A stretch of DNA of 64,000 nt from CAWDNM01 sp964521195 (GTDB lineage: Bacteria > Actinomycetota > Coriobacteriia > Anaerosomatales > JAAXUF01), in contig CAZFRE010000004.1 of the NCBI GenBank assembly GCA_964521195.1, positions 62,001 through 126,000 of the forward strand, written 5' to 3'. Of the stretch, positions 1 through 9,100 are shown piece after piece. Within the stretch, counting starts at the first letter, position 1; every line of letters begins with the position of its first letter. The notes under the pieces were generated by a model, which worked only from the letters and a program-made list of their open reading frames with translations, was not told the origin of the DNA and made no database searches. A program made the translations under genes and the position numbers.

Positions 1-87
1 CGCGCGTATGCTCGAGTGGAAACGACACACGCGATCGCACGCGAGGCAGCACTCTGCCCGCGCGAACCGAGAATGAAGGAGCACCTC

Positions 88-1494
88 ATGACCGACGAGA
101 GTCGCACGGACCTCCCGGCGACGACCGAGCCGGACCCGGCCGCCGCGCAAGAACCCCCCGCGCCTGCACCCGAGCCAGCGGCCACGGAGCCGACGCCGCC
201 CGCGCAGTACGCTGCCGCGCCGTCGTACATGCCGCCCACGCCACCTGAGCCCGCGCCGTACCAGCCGACTCCTCCACCAAGCCCGCAGCCGCCTGTATCG
301 CACAGCGGCAACTCGACGATCGTGCTCGCCGTCATCGCTGCGCTCTTCATGGGACTGATCGCGGGCGTCGCCGGCGGGTTCCTTGGCGGGAAGCTCGTGC
401 AGGGGAACTCAGGTGGCGTCGCGGTGAAGTCGCAGAAGGTGACGGTCGTGCCCTCGACCACGGAGGAGCCCGCGGTCGCCGCAGCGGCCGCGGCCGTGCC
501 GAGCGTCGTCAACATCGACGTGAGTTCGGGCACCGCGTCCGCAGGCGAGAACGGTCTGCCCAACTCCCACCCCACGGTGCCCGTTCAGGGCAACGGCTCG
601 GGCGTCGCGTTCAAGCGCGTGGCGTCCGGCGGGACCTACATCCTGACCAACAACCATGTCGTCGCCGATGCCGCGACCCTCAGCGTCGCCGACGCGACGG
701 GCAAGAAGCACAAGGGTACGCTTGTCGGGCGTGACCCCGACACCGACATCGCCGTGGTGCGTATCGACGCGGATCTTCCGCTGATCGAGGTCGGCGACTC
801 GAGCGCCCTCCTCGTCGGCCAGTCGGTGATCGCCATCGGCTCGCCGTTCGGTTTCGAGCACTCCGTCACCTCCGGCGTCGTCTCGGCGCTCGAGCGCTCG
901 CTCTCCAACGGCAGCGACGGCTCGACGGTCGGCTACACGCTCTCCGACATCATCCAGACCGACGCGGCGATCAACCCCGGCAACTCCGGCGGAGCGCTCG
1001 TCGACCGCGCGGGCAAACTCGTGGGCATCAACACCGCGATCTACAGCGACACTGGCCAGAACGGCGGCATCGGCTTCGCGATCCCGGTCAAGACCGCCGC
1101 GCGCGTCGCCGACGAGCTCATCGCCGGCGGCAAGGTCGGCCACCCGTTCATCGGCCTGATCGGTTCCGACGTCGACGCTCAGAAGGCCGCCGAGAAGAAG
1201 CTCGCCGTGGACCAGGGCGCATACGTCGAGTCGCTGACTGAAGGTGCACCCGCCGAGAAGGCCGGTGTCGAGGTCGGTGACGTCGTGACCGCGGCCGATG
1301 GCAAGGATGTCCGCACGATGAACGACCTGATCGTCGCCGTGCGCCGGCATGAGATCGGTGAGAAGGTCAAGCTCACGATCCGCCGAGGCGAGCAGACGTT
1401 GACGATCGAGGTGCCGGTCGGTGACAAGCCTGCCGACTTCAAGATGCCGTCGACCGAGACTACCGAGACGACCGGCACGCCCAACCGCGACTAG
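88..1494 (+). CDS. htrA: HtrA/DegP-like membrane-anchored serine protease with PDZ domain
   Basis: Predicted envelope quality-control protease of 468 aa. I start at the ATG at 88, which has an AAGGA ribosome site 7 nt upstream; an earlier in-frame start at 16 has none. The first ~75 residues are a proline/alanine/glutamate-rich cytoplasmic tail, followed by one transmembrane helix (about residues 78-102) that would leave the protease outside the cell. The trypsin-like domain shows a full triad: His in TNNHVVAD (about 190), Asp in DTDIAVV (about 220) and Ser in GNSGGAL (about 300). A single PDZ domain fills the last ~100 residues (EKAGVEVGDVV). This Pro-rich-TM-protease-PDZ layout is standard for actinobacterial HtrA. 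The gene is followed by a strong hairpin and faces the convergent cytochrome gene. The substrate cannot be read from sequence. Confidence 0.93.
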   Translation: MTDESRTDLPATTEPDPAAAQEPPAPAPEPAATEPTPPAQYAAAPSYMPPTPPEPAPYQPTPPPSPQPPVSHSGNSTIVLAVIAALFMGLIAGVAGGFLGGKLVQGNSGGVAVKSQKVTVVPSTTEEPAVAAAAAAVPSVVNIDVSSGTASAGENGLPNSHPTVPVQGNGSGVAFKRVASGGTYILTNNHVVADAATLSVADATGKKHKGTLVGRDPDTDIAVVRIDADLPLIEVGDSSALLVGQSVIAIGSPFGFEHSVTSGVVSALERSLSNGSDGSTVGYTLSDIIQTDAAINPGNSGGALVDRAGKLVGINTAIYSDTGQNGGIGFAIPVKTAARVADELIAGGKVGHPFIGLIGSDVDAQKAAEKKLAVDQGAYVESLTEGAPAEKAGVEVGDVVTAADGKDVRTMNDLIVAVRRHEIGEKVKLTIRRGEQTLTIEVPVGDKPADFKMPSTETTETTGTPNRD

Positions 1495-1527
1495 GCGCGA
1501 GACGCCGCACTCAGGCCTGACACGAAG

Positions 1528-1557
1528 AAGGCCTCCGGCACGCAGCCGGGGGCCTTC
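1528..1557. terminator. Bidirectional terminator between htrA and the cytochrome gene
   Basis: A GC-rich hairpin with arms AAGGCCTCCGGC and GCCGGGGGCCTT lies between two convergent genes, 33 nt after the htrA stop. The symmetric stem could serve both strands; the T-tract is short on each side. Confidence 0.6.
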
Positions 1558-1582
1558 GATCGTCACGGACTGCGAACCCGCC

Positions 1583-2977
1583 TTACGCGCGACCCGTGCC
1601 ACGCCGGGCGTACAGGGCAGCACCGATCCCGATCGCGATCACGAGCAACGCCCCGCCAACGTAGAGCGGCACGCGCGAGCCGGAGGTGCCGGCCTCGGCG
1701 CTCCCGCTCGAAGCCTCAGCCGGAGCAGGCTTGGCCGCATCGGCGGCCTTCGCCTCCTCGGTCGTGAAGACGCGCCTGGCCGCCTCGGCCATGTTCGTCG
1801 CGGGATTCTGCACGCCGGCCTTGGTCGCGAGCTCGTCGGGCGCTGACTTGTACATCAGCCGCGCGGTGAGGTCGGCGGCCTCGACACCCGCTGGCAGCGC
1901 GACCTTGTATGACTCAACGAACGACTCCATCGGTGCGATCCGGTCGTCCGATGCGACGCCGACGGCCTCCCACAGCTCGACCGGATGGTTGCCCTCCTTG
2001 TCCTTGAGTTCGGTTCCGAAGACATGACGTCCCAACTCGATCTCCTTGCCGGCGTCATCGACCGCGACGACCTCGAGCCACATCTGACGCACCTCGGTCA
2101 GGCCCGTGGGCAGGTAGTGCCCCGCACCCACGTTCGTGACCGTCACCGTGACGTCTGCCGAGGACCCCACGATCTCGGGCGCCTGCATCTCCACGACGGC
2201 AGCGCTCTTGAGCAGCGCCGTCGCCCGCTCGGCGTCACCCAGCGCGACCTGTGCTCCGGCGAACGTCATGTGGTAGATGTTCTGGCGCTCGGGTCCGCTG
2301 GATGCCGCCCGTCCCACCGACGGCCCGACGGCCGGCGGCATCTCACTCATGTGGCAGTCCTGGCACTGAATCCCCTGCTTGGCCTGCGGGCTCTTCTCCC
2401 ACTCGGCGTACGTCGACTCGAGGTGCATCCCGTTGCCCGGGTGCATGACGTTGTGACAGCCGCCGCAGAGCTCGGACTTGGTGTGGTACTCGGAGTACAC
2501 CGGATTGTGCGGCGACTGCGGATCCTCGATCTGCGCGCGGTAGACCCCGCTCGGCTCGACCAGCTGCGAGACGTTGCCCACCGGCTTCGTGCCACCCGTG
2601 ATCTGGTGGCAGAACGTGCACGAGATCCCCTCGGCCGAACCGGGGCTCATCTGCGACTTCCCGTCCTCGCCCGTCATGTTCGCGACCGGCGCGTGACAGC
2701 GGCGACAGAAGGGGCCGAGCTTGCCGTCCGTAGCGGCGTCGGCCTCGGCCACCTTCGTGGTGAAGAGCGGGTCATCGAGCGCCTTCGAATGCATCGAGCC
2801 GTTCCATTCCGAGACGAGCATGCCGTGGCACCCGCACGACTGCGACGGCGGGAACTGCGCGGGCTGTGCGACCCCGGGCTTGACCGGCGTGGACGCCGCG
2901 AACGCGGCTGTCGCGCCGGCGAAGGCAAGGGTGACCGCCAGAACCGCGATGCGCGCTGTGGAACGTACGTGGATCAT
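1583..2977 (-). CDS. Secreted, C-terminally anchored multiheme c-type cytochrome
   Basis: 464-aa predicted extracytoplasmic electron-transfer protein. The ATG at 2977 follows GGGAGG at good spacing, and a signal peptide ending around AFAAS follows. Four canonical CXXCH heme sites are visible: CRRCH (91-95), CTFCH (120-124), CGGCH (171-175) and CQDCH (205-209), all in the first half. A fifth site, C48-G-C50-H51, is CX1CH. The second half is a beta-rich region with a GAGHYLPTG motif (around residue 300), and the C-terminus is a transmembrane anchor followed by RRGTGR. The heme region resembles cytochrome c554-type proteins. It is a paralog of the next gene upstream, in the same orientation, so the pair arose by duplication. 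Its redox partner and exact reaction are unknown. Confidence 0.88.
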   Translation of the reverse strand: MIHVRSTARIAVLAVTLAFAGATAAFAASTPVKPGVAQPAQFPPSQSCGCHGMLVSEWNGSMHSKALDDPLFTTKVAEADAATDGKLGPFCRRCHAPVANMTGEDGKSQMSPGSAEGISCTFCHQITGGTKPVGNVSQLVEPSGVYRAQIEDPQSPHNPVYSEYHTKSELCGGCHNVMHPGNGMHLESTYAEWEKSPQAKQGIQCQDCHMSEMPPAVGPSVGRAASSGPERQNIYHMTFAGAQVALGDAERATALLKSAAVVEMQAPEIVGSSADVTVTVTNVGAGHYLPTGLTEVRQMWLEVVAVDDAGKEIELGRHVFGTELKDKEGNHPVELWEAVGVASDDRIAPMESFVESYKVALPAGVEAADLTARLMYKSAPDELATKAGVQNPATNMAEAARRVFTTEEAKAADAAKPAPAEASSGSAEAGTSGSRVPLYVGGALLVIAIGIGAALYARRGTGRA

Positions 2978-3029
2978 CGGAACCTCCCATGAGATGAAAC
3001 GGCCACCGCCCGGCAGCGGTGCCCAGTGG

Positions 3030-3041
3030 CGATATGCTATC
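3030..3041 (-). promoter_or_regulatory. Motif shared upstream of both cytochrome genes
   Basis: The sequence CGATATGCTA (minus strand TAGCATATCG) occurs 53-64 nt upstream of this cytochrome start and again at 4547-4556, 38-47 nt upstream of the paralog. It could be a shared -10 region or regulator site; two copies are the only evidence. Confidence 0.35.
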
Positions 3042-3108
3042 ACGTCACACCCATTTCAGGCGGACCTGCGATTTCGAGGCACGACCGCACGGCACCGCAC
3101 GCTCGACG

Positions 3109-4509
3109 TTACGCCCCTGGAGAGCGTCTGCTTCGCGCCCAGAGCGCCGCGGCACCGGCGAACGCCAGCAGAAGCAGGCCGCCGCAAACCAGGAGTGCTT
3201 TGTTCGTGTCGATCGGTTCGACGTCCGAGGCACCCTGCGTCGACTCCTTGGAGGGTGGTCGGGCCGCATCCGCAGCCTTGGCCTCCGCGGTCGCGAAGAC
3301 GCGCAAGGTCTGCTCGGCCATGACGGTCGTCGGGTTCGAAACGCCGGCGTGTTCCGCGACGCTGTCGGGAACTGACTGGTAGAGCAGCTGCGCCCGGACA
3401 TCCGCCGCCTGCGCGCCCGCGGGAAGCTCGAGCCGATACGTCTCGGTCACGGACTGCATCGGTGGGATGCGGTCATCCTTGGCTATGCCGGCCGCCAGTT
3501 CGGCCGCGACGGGGTGCTTCCCTCTGGCGTCCTTGAACTCCGTCCCGAACTCCCGGCGACCGAGCTCGGTCTCCGTTCCGTCGCCGTCGCCGACGGTCAC
3601 GCTCAGCCACATGCGACGGATCTCCGTCACGCCGGTGGGCAGGTAATGGCCCGCACCGACGTTCGTCACCTTCACCGTCACGTCGGCGGCCCCGCCGGCG
3701 GGCATGATGTCGGGTGCGCTCAGGTCGATCTTGGCCGCGCTCTTGAGCAATGCCGTCGCCCGGCTCGGATTGCCCAGGGCGACCTGAGCGCCGGCGAACG
3801 TCATGTGGTAGATGTTGTCGCGCTGAGGTGCGGCCTCGGCAGCGAAACCCGTCGACGGTCCCACCGCCGGAGGAGCTTCGCTCATGTGGCAGTCCTGACA
3901 TTGGACGCCCTTCTCGGCCTGCGGGCTGCCCTTCCACTCCGTATAGGTGTTGAGCAGCCTCACTCCGGTTTCCGGATGCCGCAGGTCGTGGCAGCCGCCG
4001 CAGAACCGGGAGGATTCGTGCAGCGCGGAGTACCTGGTGAAGTGCGGTGCCTGTGCATCCTTGAGTTGAGCCCTCATCACGCCAGTGGGGGCGAGCAGGT
4101 GCGAGACATTGTCGGGCGGCTCCGCGACTTTGGTCACCTGATGGCAGAAGGAGCAGACCACGCTCTGTCCGGCTGCCGGCGTCAGCTGCTCGGCGCCCTC
4201 CTGGCCGGTCATGTTGGCGACCGGCGCATGACATCTGCGGCAGAACGGACCCATCGCTCCACCCGTCGCCCCGTCGGCCTCCTCGACCTTCAGCTTGAAG
4301 ATCGGGTCTTCCAGCGCGCGGCTGTGCAAGGACTCCTGCCACTCGGTGAGCAGCATGTTGTGGCAGACACACTGCAGAGCTTGCGCGAAGTCCGTCGCAG
4401 CGGCATTCCCGGGCTTTACCGAGACAGCCGCGAACGCGGGCAGCGCGCCCAGAGACAGCGCGCAGGACACAGCCACCGCGCCCACCACTCGCCACGAGAC
4501 GCCTCTCAT
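3109..4509 (-). CDS. Second multiheme c-type cytochrome, paralog of the preceding one
   Basis: 466-aa paralog of the gene at 1583-2977 with the same order of parts: signal peptide ending near LPAFAA, a CX1CH site (C47-V-C49-H50), four CXXCH sites (CRRCH at 90-94, CSFCH, CGGCH, CQDCH), a GAGHYLPTG motif and a C-terminal membrane helix with an RSRR tail. I chose ATG 4509, behind GGGGGAG; a GTG five codons upstream (4524) has no ribosome site. The two genes are separated by about 130 nt holding a promoter-like motif found before both, so they may be transcribed separately or together. It probably passes electrons at the outer face of the membrane. Keeping both copies, each with the same odd CX1CH, suggests that site is functional. 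Confidence 0.87.
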   Translation of the reverse strand: MRGVSWRVVGAVAVSCALSLGALPAFAAVSVKPGNAAATDFAQALQCVCHNMLLTEWQESLHSRALEDPIFKLKVEEADGATGGAMGPFCRRCHAPVANMTGQEGAEQLTPAAGQSVVCSFCHQVTKVAEPPDNVSHLLAPTGVMRAQLKDAQAPHFTRYSALHESSRFCGGCHDLRHPETGVRLLNTYTEWKGSPQAEKGVQCQDCHMSEAPPAVGPSTGFAAEAAPQRDNIYHMTFAGAQVALGNPSRATALLKSAAKIDLSAPDIMPAGGAADVTVKVTNVGAGHYLPTGVTEIRRMWLSVTVGDGDGTETELGRREFGTEFKDARGKHPVAAELAAGIAKDDRIPPMQSVTETYRLELPAGAQAADVRAQLLYQSVPDSVAEHAGVSNPTTVMAEQTLRVFATAEAKAADAARPPSKESTQGASDVEPIDTNKALLVCGGLLLLAFAGAAALWARSRRSPGA

Positions 4510-4642
4510 CGCTCCCCCGCTCACCCGACGTCTTGCCGTCGATCCGCGATATGCTACTATGCACGGCGCAATTCGTGCCGCTGCGTCGGGTATGAATGTA
4601 CTTACCGTAATCGGACGTACTCAAGTCGAAAGGAAGCGACCC

Positions 4643-5152
4643 ATGGTTGAGCTCAATCGCTGCGTATGCGGCTACCTGCACGTCGGTCCCGCCCCCGAGA
4701 AGTGCCCGGTTTGCGGTGCGCCCGCCTCGTCGTTCTCGCCCGTGACCGAGCTTCCCGAACTCGCCGGCACCAAGACCCTCGAGAACCTGAAGGCCGCCTT
4801 CGCCGGAGAGTCGCAGGCCAACCGCAAGTACACCCTGTGGCGCCGCATCGCCGAGCTCGAGGGTGCGCCGCAGTCCGTGCTCGACGCCTTCGATCGCGCC
4901 GCCACCGAAGAGACCGCGCACGCGCTGGGACACCTCGCCTACATGGGCGGCTTTGGCACCACAGCCGAGAACCTCAAGGCCGCATCCGAGGGTGAAGGCT
5001 ATGAGTGCACCGAGATGTACCCCGAGTTCGCCGCCACCGCCGAGGCCGAGGGACTCGACGTGCTCGCGACGTACTTCCGCAGCGTCGGCCGCTACGAGAA
5101 GCAGCACCGCGAGGCGTACCTCACGGCTCTCTCGGAGCTCGAGAACGCCTAG
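4643..5152 (+). CDS. rbr: Rubrerythrin-like protein with N-terminal rubredoxin domain
   Basis: 169-aa predicted peroxide-reducing di-iron protein of anaerobes. The ATG at 4643 follows AGGAAG. Residues 1-30 are a small rubredoxin-type iron site, C7-V-C9-GYLH ... C21-PV-C24-G. The remainder is a ferritin-like four-helix bundle whose carboxylate/histidine ligands fall in ESQANRKY, EETAH, EFAATAEAE and EKQHREAY. The rubredoxin knuckle precedes the bundle, the reverse of classical Desulfovibrio rubrerythrin. The first pair of cysteines is CXC rather than the usual CXXC, which is odd. The stop overlaps the rlmN start by one base (TAGTG), so the two genes are probably translationally coupled although functionally unrelated. 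Confidence 0.9.
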   Translation: MVELNRCVCGYLHVGPAPEKCPVCGAPASSFSPVTELPELAGTKTLENLKAAFAGESQANRKYTLWRRIAELEGAPQSVLDAFDRAATEETAHALGHLAYMGGFGTTAENLKAASEGEGYECTEMYPEFAATAEAEGLDVLATYFRSVGRYEKQHREAYLTALSELENA

Positions 5153-6198
5153 TGACCGACTCGCGCTCAGCTGCCGGCATCAAGTCGCTCGACCGCCAAG
5201 GGATCGAGGACCTGGTGTCTGCTCTCGGACAGCCGCGGTTTCGGGCGAAGCAGCTCGAACGCTGGCTCTACGGCCGGGGCGCGCACTCCTTCGAGGAGAT
5301 GACAGACCTGCCGACCGGCCTGCGAGATGATCTCGCAGGCCGGTTCACTCTGCCCACGCCGTCCGTGGTCCGCCGGCAAGAGTCCGTCGACGGGACGCGC
5401 AAGTACCTGGTCGAGTTCGCCGACGGCGCCAGCGTCGAAGTCGTCGGGCTACCCACGGGAGACCGTCTGACCGTCTGCTTCTCGACCCAAGCGGGCTGCG
5501 CGATGGGCTGCTCGTTCTGCGCCACAGGCGTCGCGGGATTGACGCGCGATCTCGGACCCGGCGAGATGGTCGACCAGGTCAGGCTCGTCGCCGACGACTT
5601 CGGCCGGCGGGTGACCAACGCGGTGGCGATGGGCCAGGGCGAGCCTTTCGCCAACTACGACGCCACACTCGGCGCGCTGCGATTCCTCAACTCGGCCGAG
5701 GACCTCGGTATCGGCGCACGGCACATCACGGTGTCGACCTGCGGCATCATCCCCGGCATACGTCGCTTCGCCGAGGAGCCCGAGCAGTTCACGCTCGCCG
5801 TCTCGTTGCACTCGGCGGTGCAGGGCACGCGCGACCGCATCATGCCCGGGGTCCGTGGCATGAAGCTGCCGGCCCTTCGCGAGGCCCTCATCGCCTACGC
5901 AGAGAAGACCAGCCGGCGCCCCTCGTTGGAATACGCCCTCATCGCTGGCATCAACGACACGCCTGCCGAGCTCGACGCGCTCGTCGCGTTCGCCCGCGGC
6001 CTGCTCGTCCACGTGAACCTGATTCCCGTGAATCCCGTGACCGAGAGCGGGCTCTCCCGCGCGTCCGAGTCGCGCATGCATGAGTTCGAGCGCGCGCTGC
6101 ACCGCGCGGGCGTCGAGGTGTCGGTACGAGCCGAGCGGGGCATGGACATCGACGCAGCGTGCGGCCAGCTGCGACAGCGCGTCACGAACGCGCGTTAG
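5152..6198 (+). CDS. rlmN: 23S rRNA (adenine-2503-C2) methyltransferase RlmN
   Basis: 348-aa radical-SAM enzyme that methylates C2 of A2503 in 23S rRNA, and in some bacteria A37 of tRNAs. The 4Fe-4S triad CAMGCSFC is near residue 110. Other family blocks are GEMVDQV, MGQGEPFANYDA and HVNLIPVNPV, and the length matches RlmN. The GTG start at 5152 shares a base with the rubrerythrin stop. The C-terminal catalytic cysteine is seen in DIDAACGQL. The gene ends in a 17-nt convergent overlap with addA. In many actinobacteria RlmN stands alone; the rubrerythrin pairing may simply reflect oxygen sensitivity of radical-SAM enzymes, which is inference. Confidence 0.95.
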   Translation: MTDSRSAAGIKSLDRQGIEDLVSALGQPRFRAKQLERWLYGRGAHSFEEMTDLPTGLRDDLAGRFTLPTPSVVRRQESVDGTRKYLVEFADGASVEVVGLPTGDRLTVCFSTQAGCAMGCSFCATGVAGLTRDLGPGEMVDQVRLVADDFGRRVTNAVAMGQGEPFANYDATLGALRFLNSAEDLGIGARHITVSTCGIIPGIRRFAEEPEQFTLAVSLHSAVQGTRDRIMPGVRGMKLPALREALIAYAEKTSRRPSLEYALIAGINDTPAELDALVAFARGLLVHVNLIPVNPVTESGLSRASESRMHEFERALHRAGVEVSVRAERGMDIDAACGQLRQRVTNAR

Positions 6199-9100
6199 GG
6201 CACAGCCCCACCGGCGCCGGGCAGCCCCGGCACACCCGCTCGTCGCGGCCTGCAAGCGGCTCGTACTCGCTGGCTACCACCTGCTCGCAGCGTCCGTCGA
6301 TCTCGCCACGAAGCCGCTCCGCGTCACGCGAGTCGAACGTGAACACGACCTGCTCGGGCTCGCCCGCCGCGTCCGCAACCTCCGGCCGGACGAAGACGAC
6401 CTCGACCGTGTCGCACCCGTCCAGCAGCGCTACCAGCGCGTAGCACTCCGCCTGCAGCCGGTAGCGATCCAGCAGCTCGGGACTGTCCCCGGAGACTCCG
6501 GACTTGTAGTCGACGATCAGCGCGCTCGTGCCACTACGCGCGTACAGGTCGATGGCGCCCGCAAGCAGCGTGCTGCCGCCGGCCACCGGGAGTGCGAACG
6601 ACGTCTCCCGTGCGACCGACTCAGCGAGAACCACTCGGGCGGCAACCGCCGAGCCGGTGTAGCGTGCCGCCGCCGACCCAAGCCTGGTCGCCATGGCATC
6701 GGACAGCTCGTACTGGCGCACGATCGCCGCCACTCGCTCGGCCGCAGGCAGTCTCCCGCGGTCATCGACGAGCTGCAGCACGGCGTGAAGCGCACTACCG
6801 AAGCGCACGGGGTCATCCTCCGCGGTACCTGCGAGCTCTTCGATGCGCGCGAGCCCGAGCACGTGGCTCGCGAAGTAGCGTCGTGGACACTGCTCGAAGG
6901 TGCGGAGCGTGGAGTACGACACCCGGTCGAGCCCGCCGTCCCGGACGGTCCGGCCGACGATCAGCGCGCCGGCGTCGGGCGCTGGCGCGCACGGCTCGGC
7001 ATCCGGGTCGATCTCTTCGGCCGCGGCGTCCGGCACGTCGAGTGCATCGACCACCGTGACCCTCGCCCTCGCGATCTGGCCCGTGTCCCGGTCGCGAAGC
7101 GTTCGCTCCCATACGCCGAACCCGTCGATCGGCGTCGACACGCCAAGGAGCCCCGCAAGTCGATTGAGGTGGTGCGTGGCCGTCGAAGGATTCTTGGTGC
7201 GCAGGTTCATCGAGCCGCTGACCAGCAGCGCATCGCGCGCCCGTGTGAATGCAACGTAGAGGATGCGATTGGTCTCCTCTGCGTCCCCACGCTTCTCCGC
7301 TTCGTCGAACTCGGCCGCCCACGTACTCGGGGCGAGCTTGATGCCGGCGTCCGTCGGTGGCGAGCTGAGCGCCAGACGCACGCCCGAACCGCTCGGCGCT
7401 ATGCGTACGATGCCCCGGTCCCCGTTGCCGCTCGACGCGAGATCCACCACGACTACCACCGGAAACTCGAGCCCCTTCGACGCGTGGACGCTCATGATCC
7501 GTACAGCGTGCGACCCGTCATCGGCGACTGAGGCGGGCGCTTCCGAATCGCCGAGCAGCTCCTTCTGGTCGATATACGCCGAGAACCCCGCGGGGCCGGT
7601 TCCCTCGGTCGCCTCGAACGCAGCCGCCTGCCGCGCGAACTTGAGCACGTTGGCGAACGCATCACGGCCCTCGTTGCCGCGAGACAACAGGCGCAGGTCG
7701 TATCCGGCAACTTCAACCGCGATGAGCAGGATGTCCGAGAGCGGTCGTGTTCCGATCTCCGCTCGTGCCTGCTCGATGATGTGCACCAGCCTCAGGGCCG
7801 CTTCGCGGTCGTCGCCACCGAGACCGTTGGCTCCGGCGCACAGCACCGACCACAGCGGTGCGCGGCGCTCTTCGTCCTGACCGAGCAATCGCAGGCGGGC
7901 CAACCCGTCATCCGAGATGGGGCAGAACTCCGATGCAAGCAGTTCACCGACGGCAGAGCCGTCCGCTGGGTTTGCGATCGCGCGGGTCAGCGCACGCATG
8001 ACAGTCGTCTCGGCGAGTCCGAAGAACCGGCGACCACCGACGATCACAGCTGGTACGCCCGCGCGAGCGAGCGCCTCCGAGTAGACGTGGGCGTGGGAGT
8101 AGCGCCGCACAAGGATCACCATGTCGCCGGGGTCGACGCCCGACGCATGCAGTGCGGCGAGACGAGCGGCGATCCCGGCAGCCTCGGCGCGACGACCGTC
8201 GGAGCCCGACACCTGGTTGCAGTCGACGAACAGCACCTCGACGCGCGGTGATTCGCCGAGAACGGCATCGATCGGCTGCTCGGCACGTCCGCCTTCGGGG
8301 CTAGTCAGGCGCAACAGGTCACCGTCGAAGTACTGCTCGGACGAGAACACCGCGTTCACGAACGCGAGCACCTCAGGGTGCGACCGGTAGTTCACGCCCA
8401 GTGGGACCGGGATGGCCCGGGCCGCCAGCATGTCCGCCCTGTGCTGCCGGTACACCTCGATGTCGGCGCCGCGGAACCGGTAGATCGACTGCTTCTCGTC
8501 GCCCACAGTGCACAGGTTGCCGTCCGACAGCGCCGACACGAGCCGCAGCTGAAGCGCGTCGGTGTCTTGGAACTCGTCGATCATCACGAGCCTGAACCGC
8601 TCGGCGTAGCGGCGGGCCAGTGCGGGCTCGCGCTCGAGGAGCTCGGCTGCTCCGACCTGCAGGTCGTCAAAGTCGAGCAGCCCGGCACGGCGCTTGGCTG
8701 CCGAGAACTCGGCTGCGAATCGCTCGGCCAATCTGATGAGGCCCCTGGCATGAGGCGCAACCATCGTGGCGGTGATCTTGCCCTGCAGGGACGTCATTCG
8801 CTCTCGGCCCTCGAGCGTCACGTGCTCGACGCCCTTGATGTTGGCCCGCAGCGGCTTGTATTCCGAGACAAGCTCAGACAGCCTCGTGAGCGCGACTTCC
8901 TCGGGCTCGGCACGCAATGCCTGTACTCGCCCCGCCCAGTCGACGCACGCGGCCGCATGCTTCGCGGGAGTGTCTGCCGACCCTGCGTACGCCTGGCAGC
9001 CACAGGCGTCCGCTTCGAACGCCGCCTGCGCCTCGTCGAGCAGCGTCGGCACGCTTGCGGCGGGCTCGATCTCGATGTCCGCGAAGCCGATGCCGCGTGT

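Noticed and set aside
16..87. Longer N-terminus for the HtrA protease
   Set aside because: No ribosome site before 16; AAGGA lies correctly before the ATG at 88.
409..1623. 404-codon minus-strand frame opposite htrA
   Set aside because: Composition is that of an antisense shadow; the plus-strand htrA has a complete catalytic triad.
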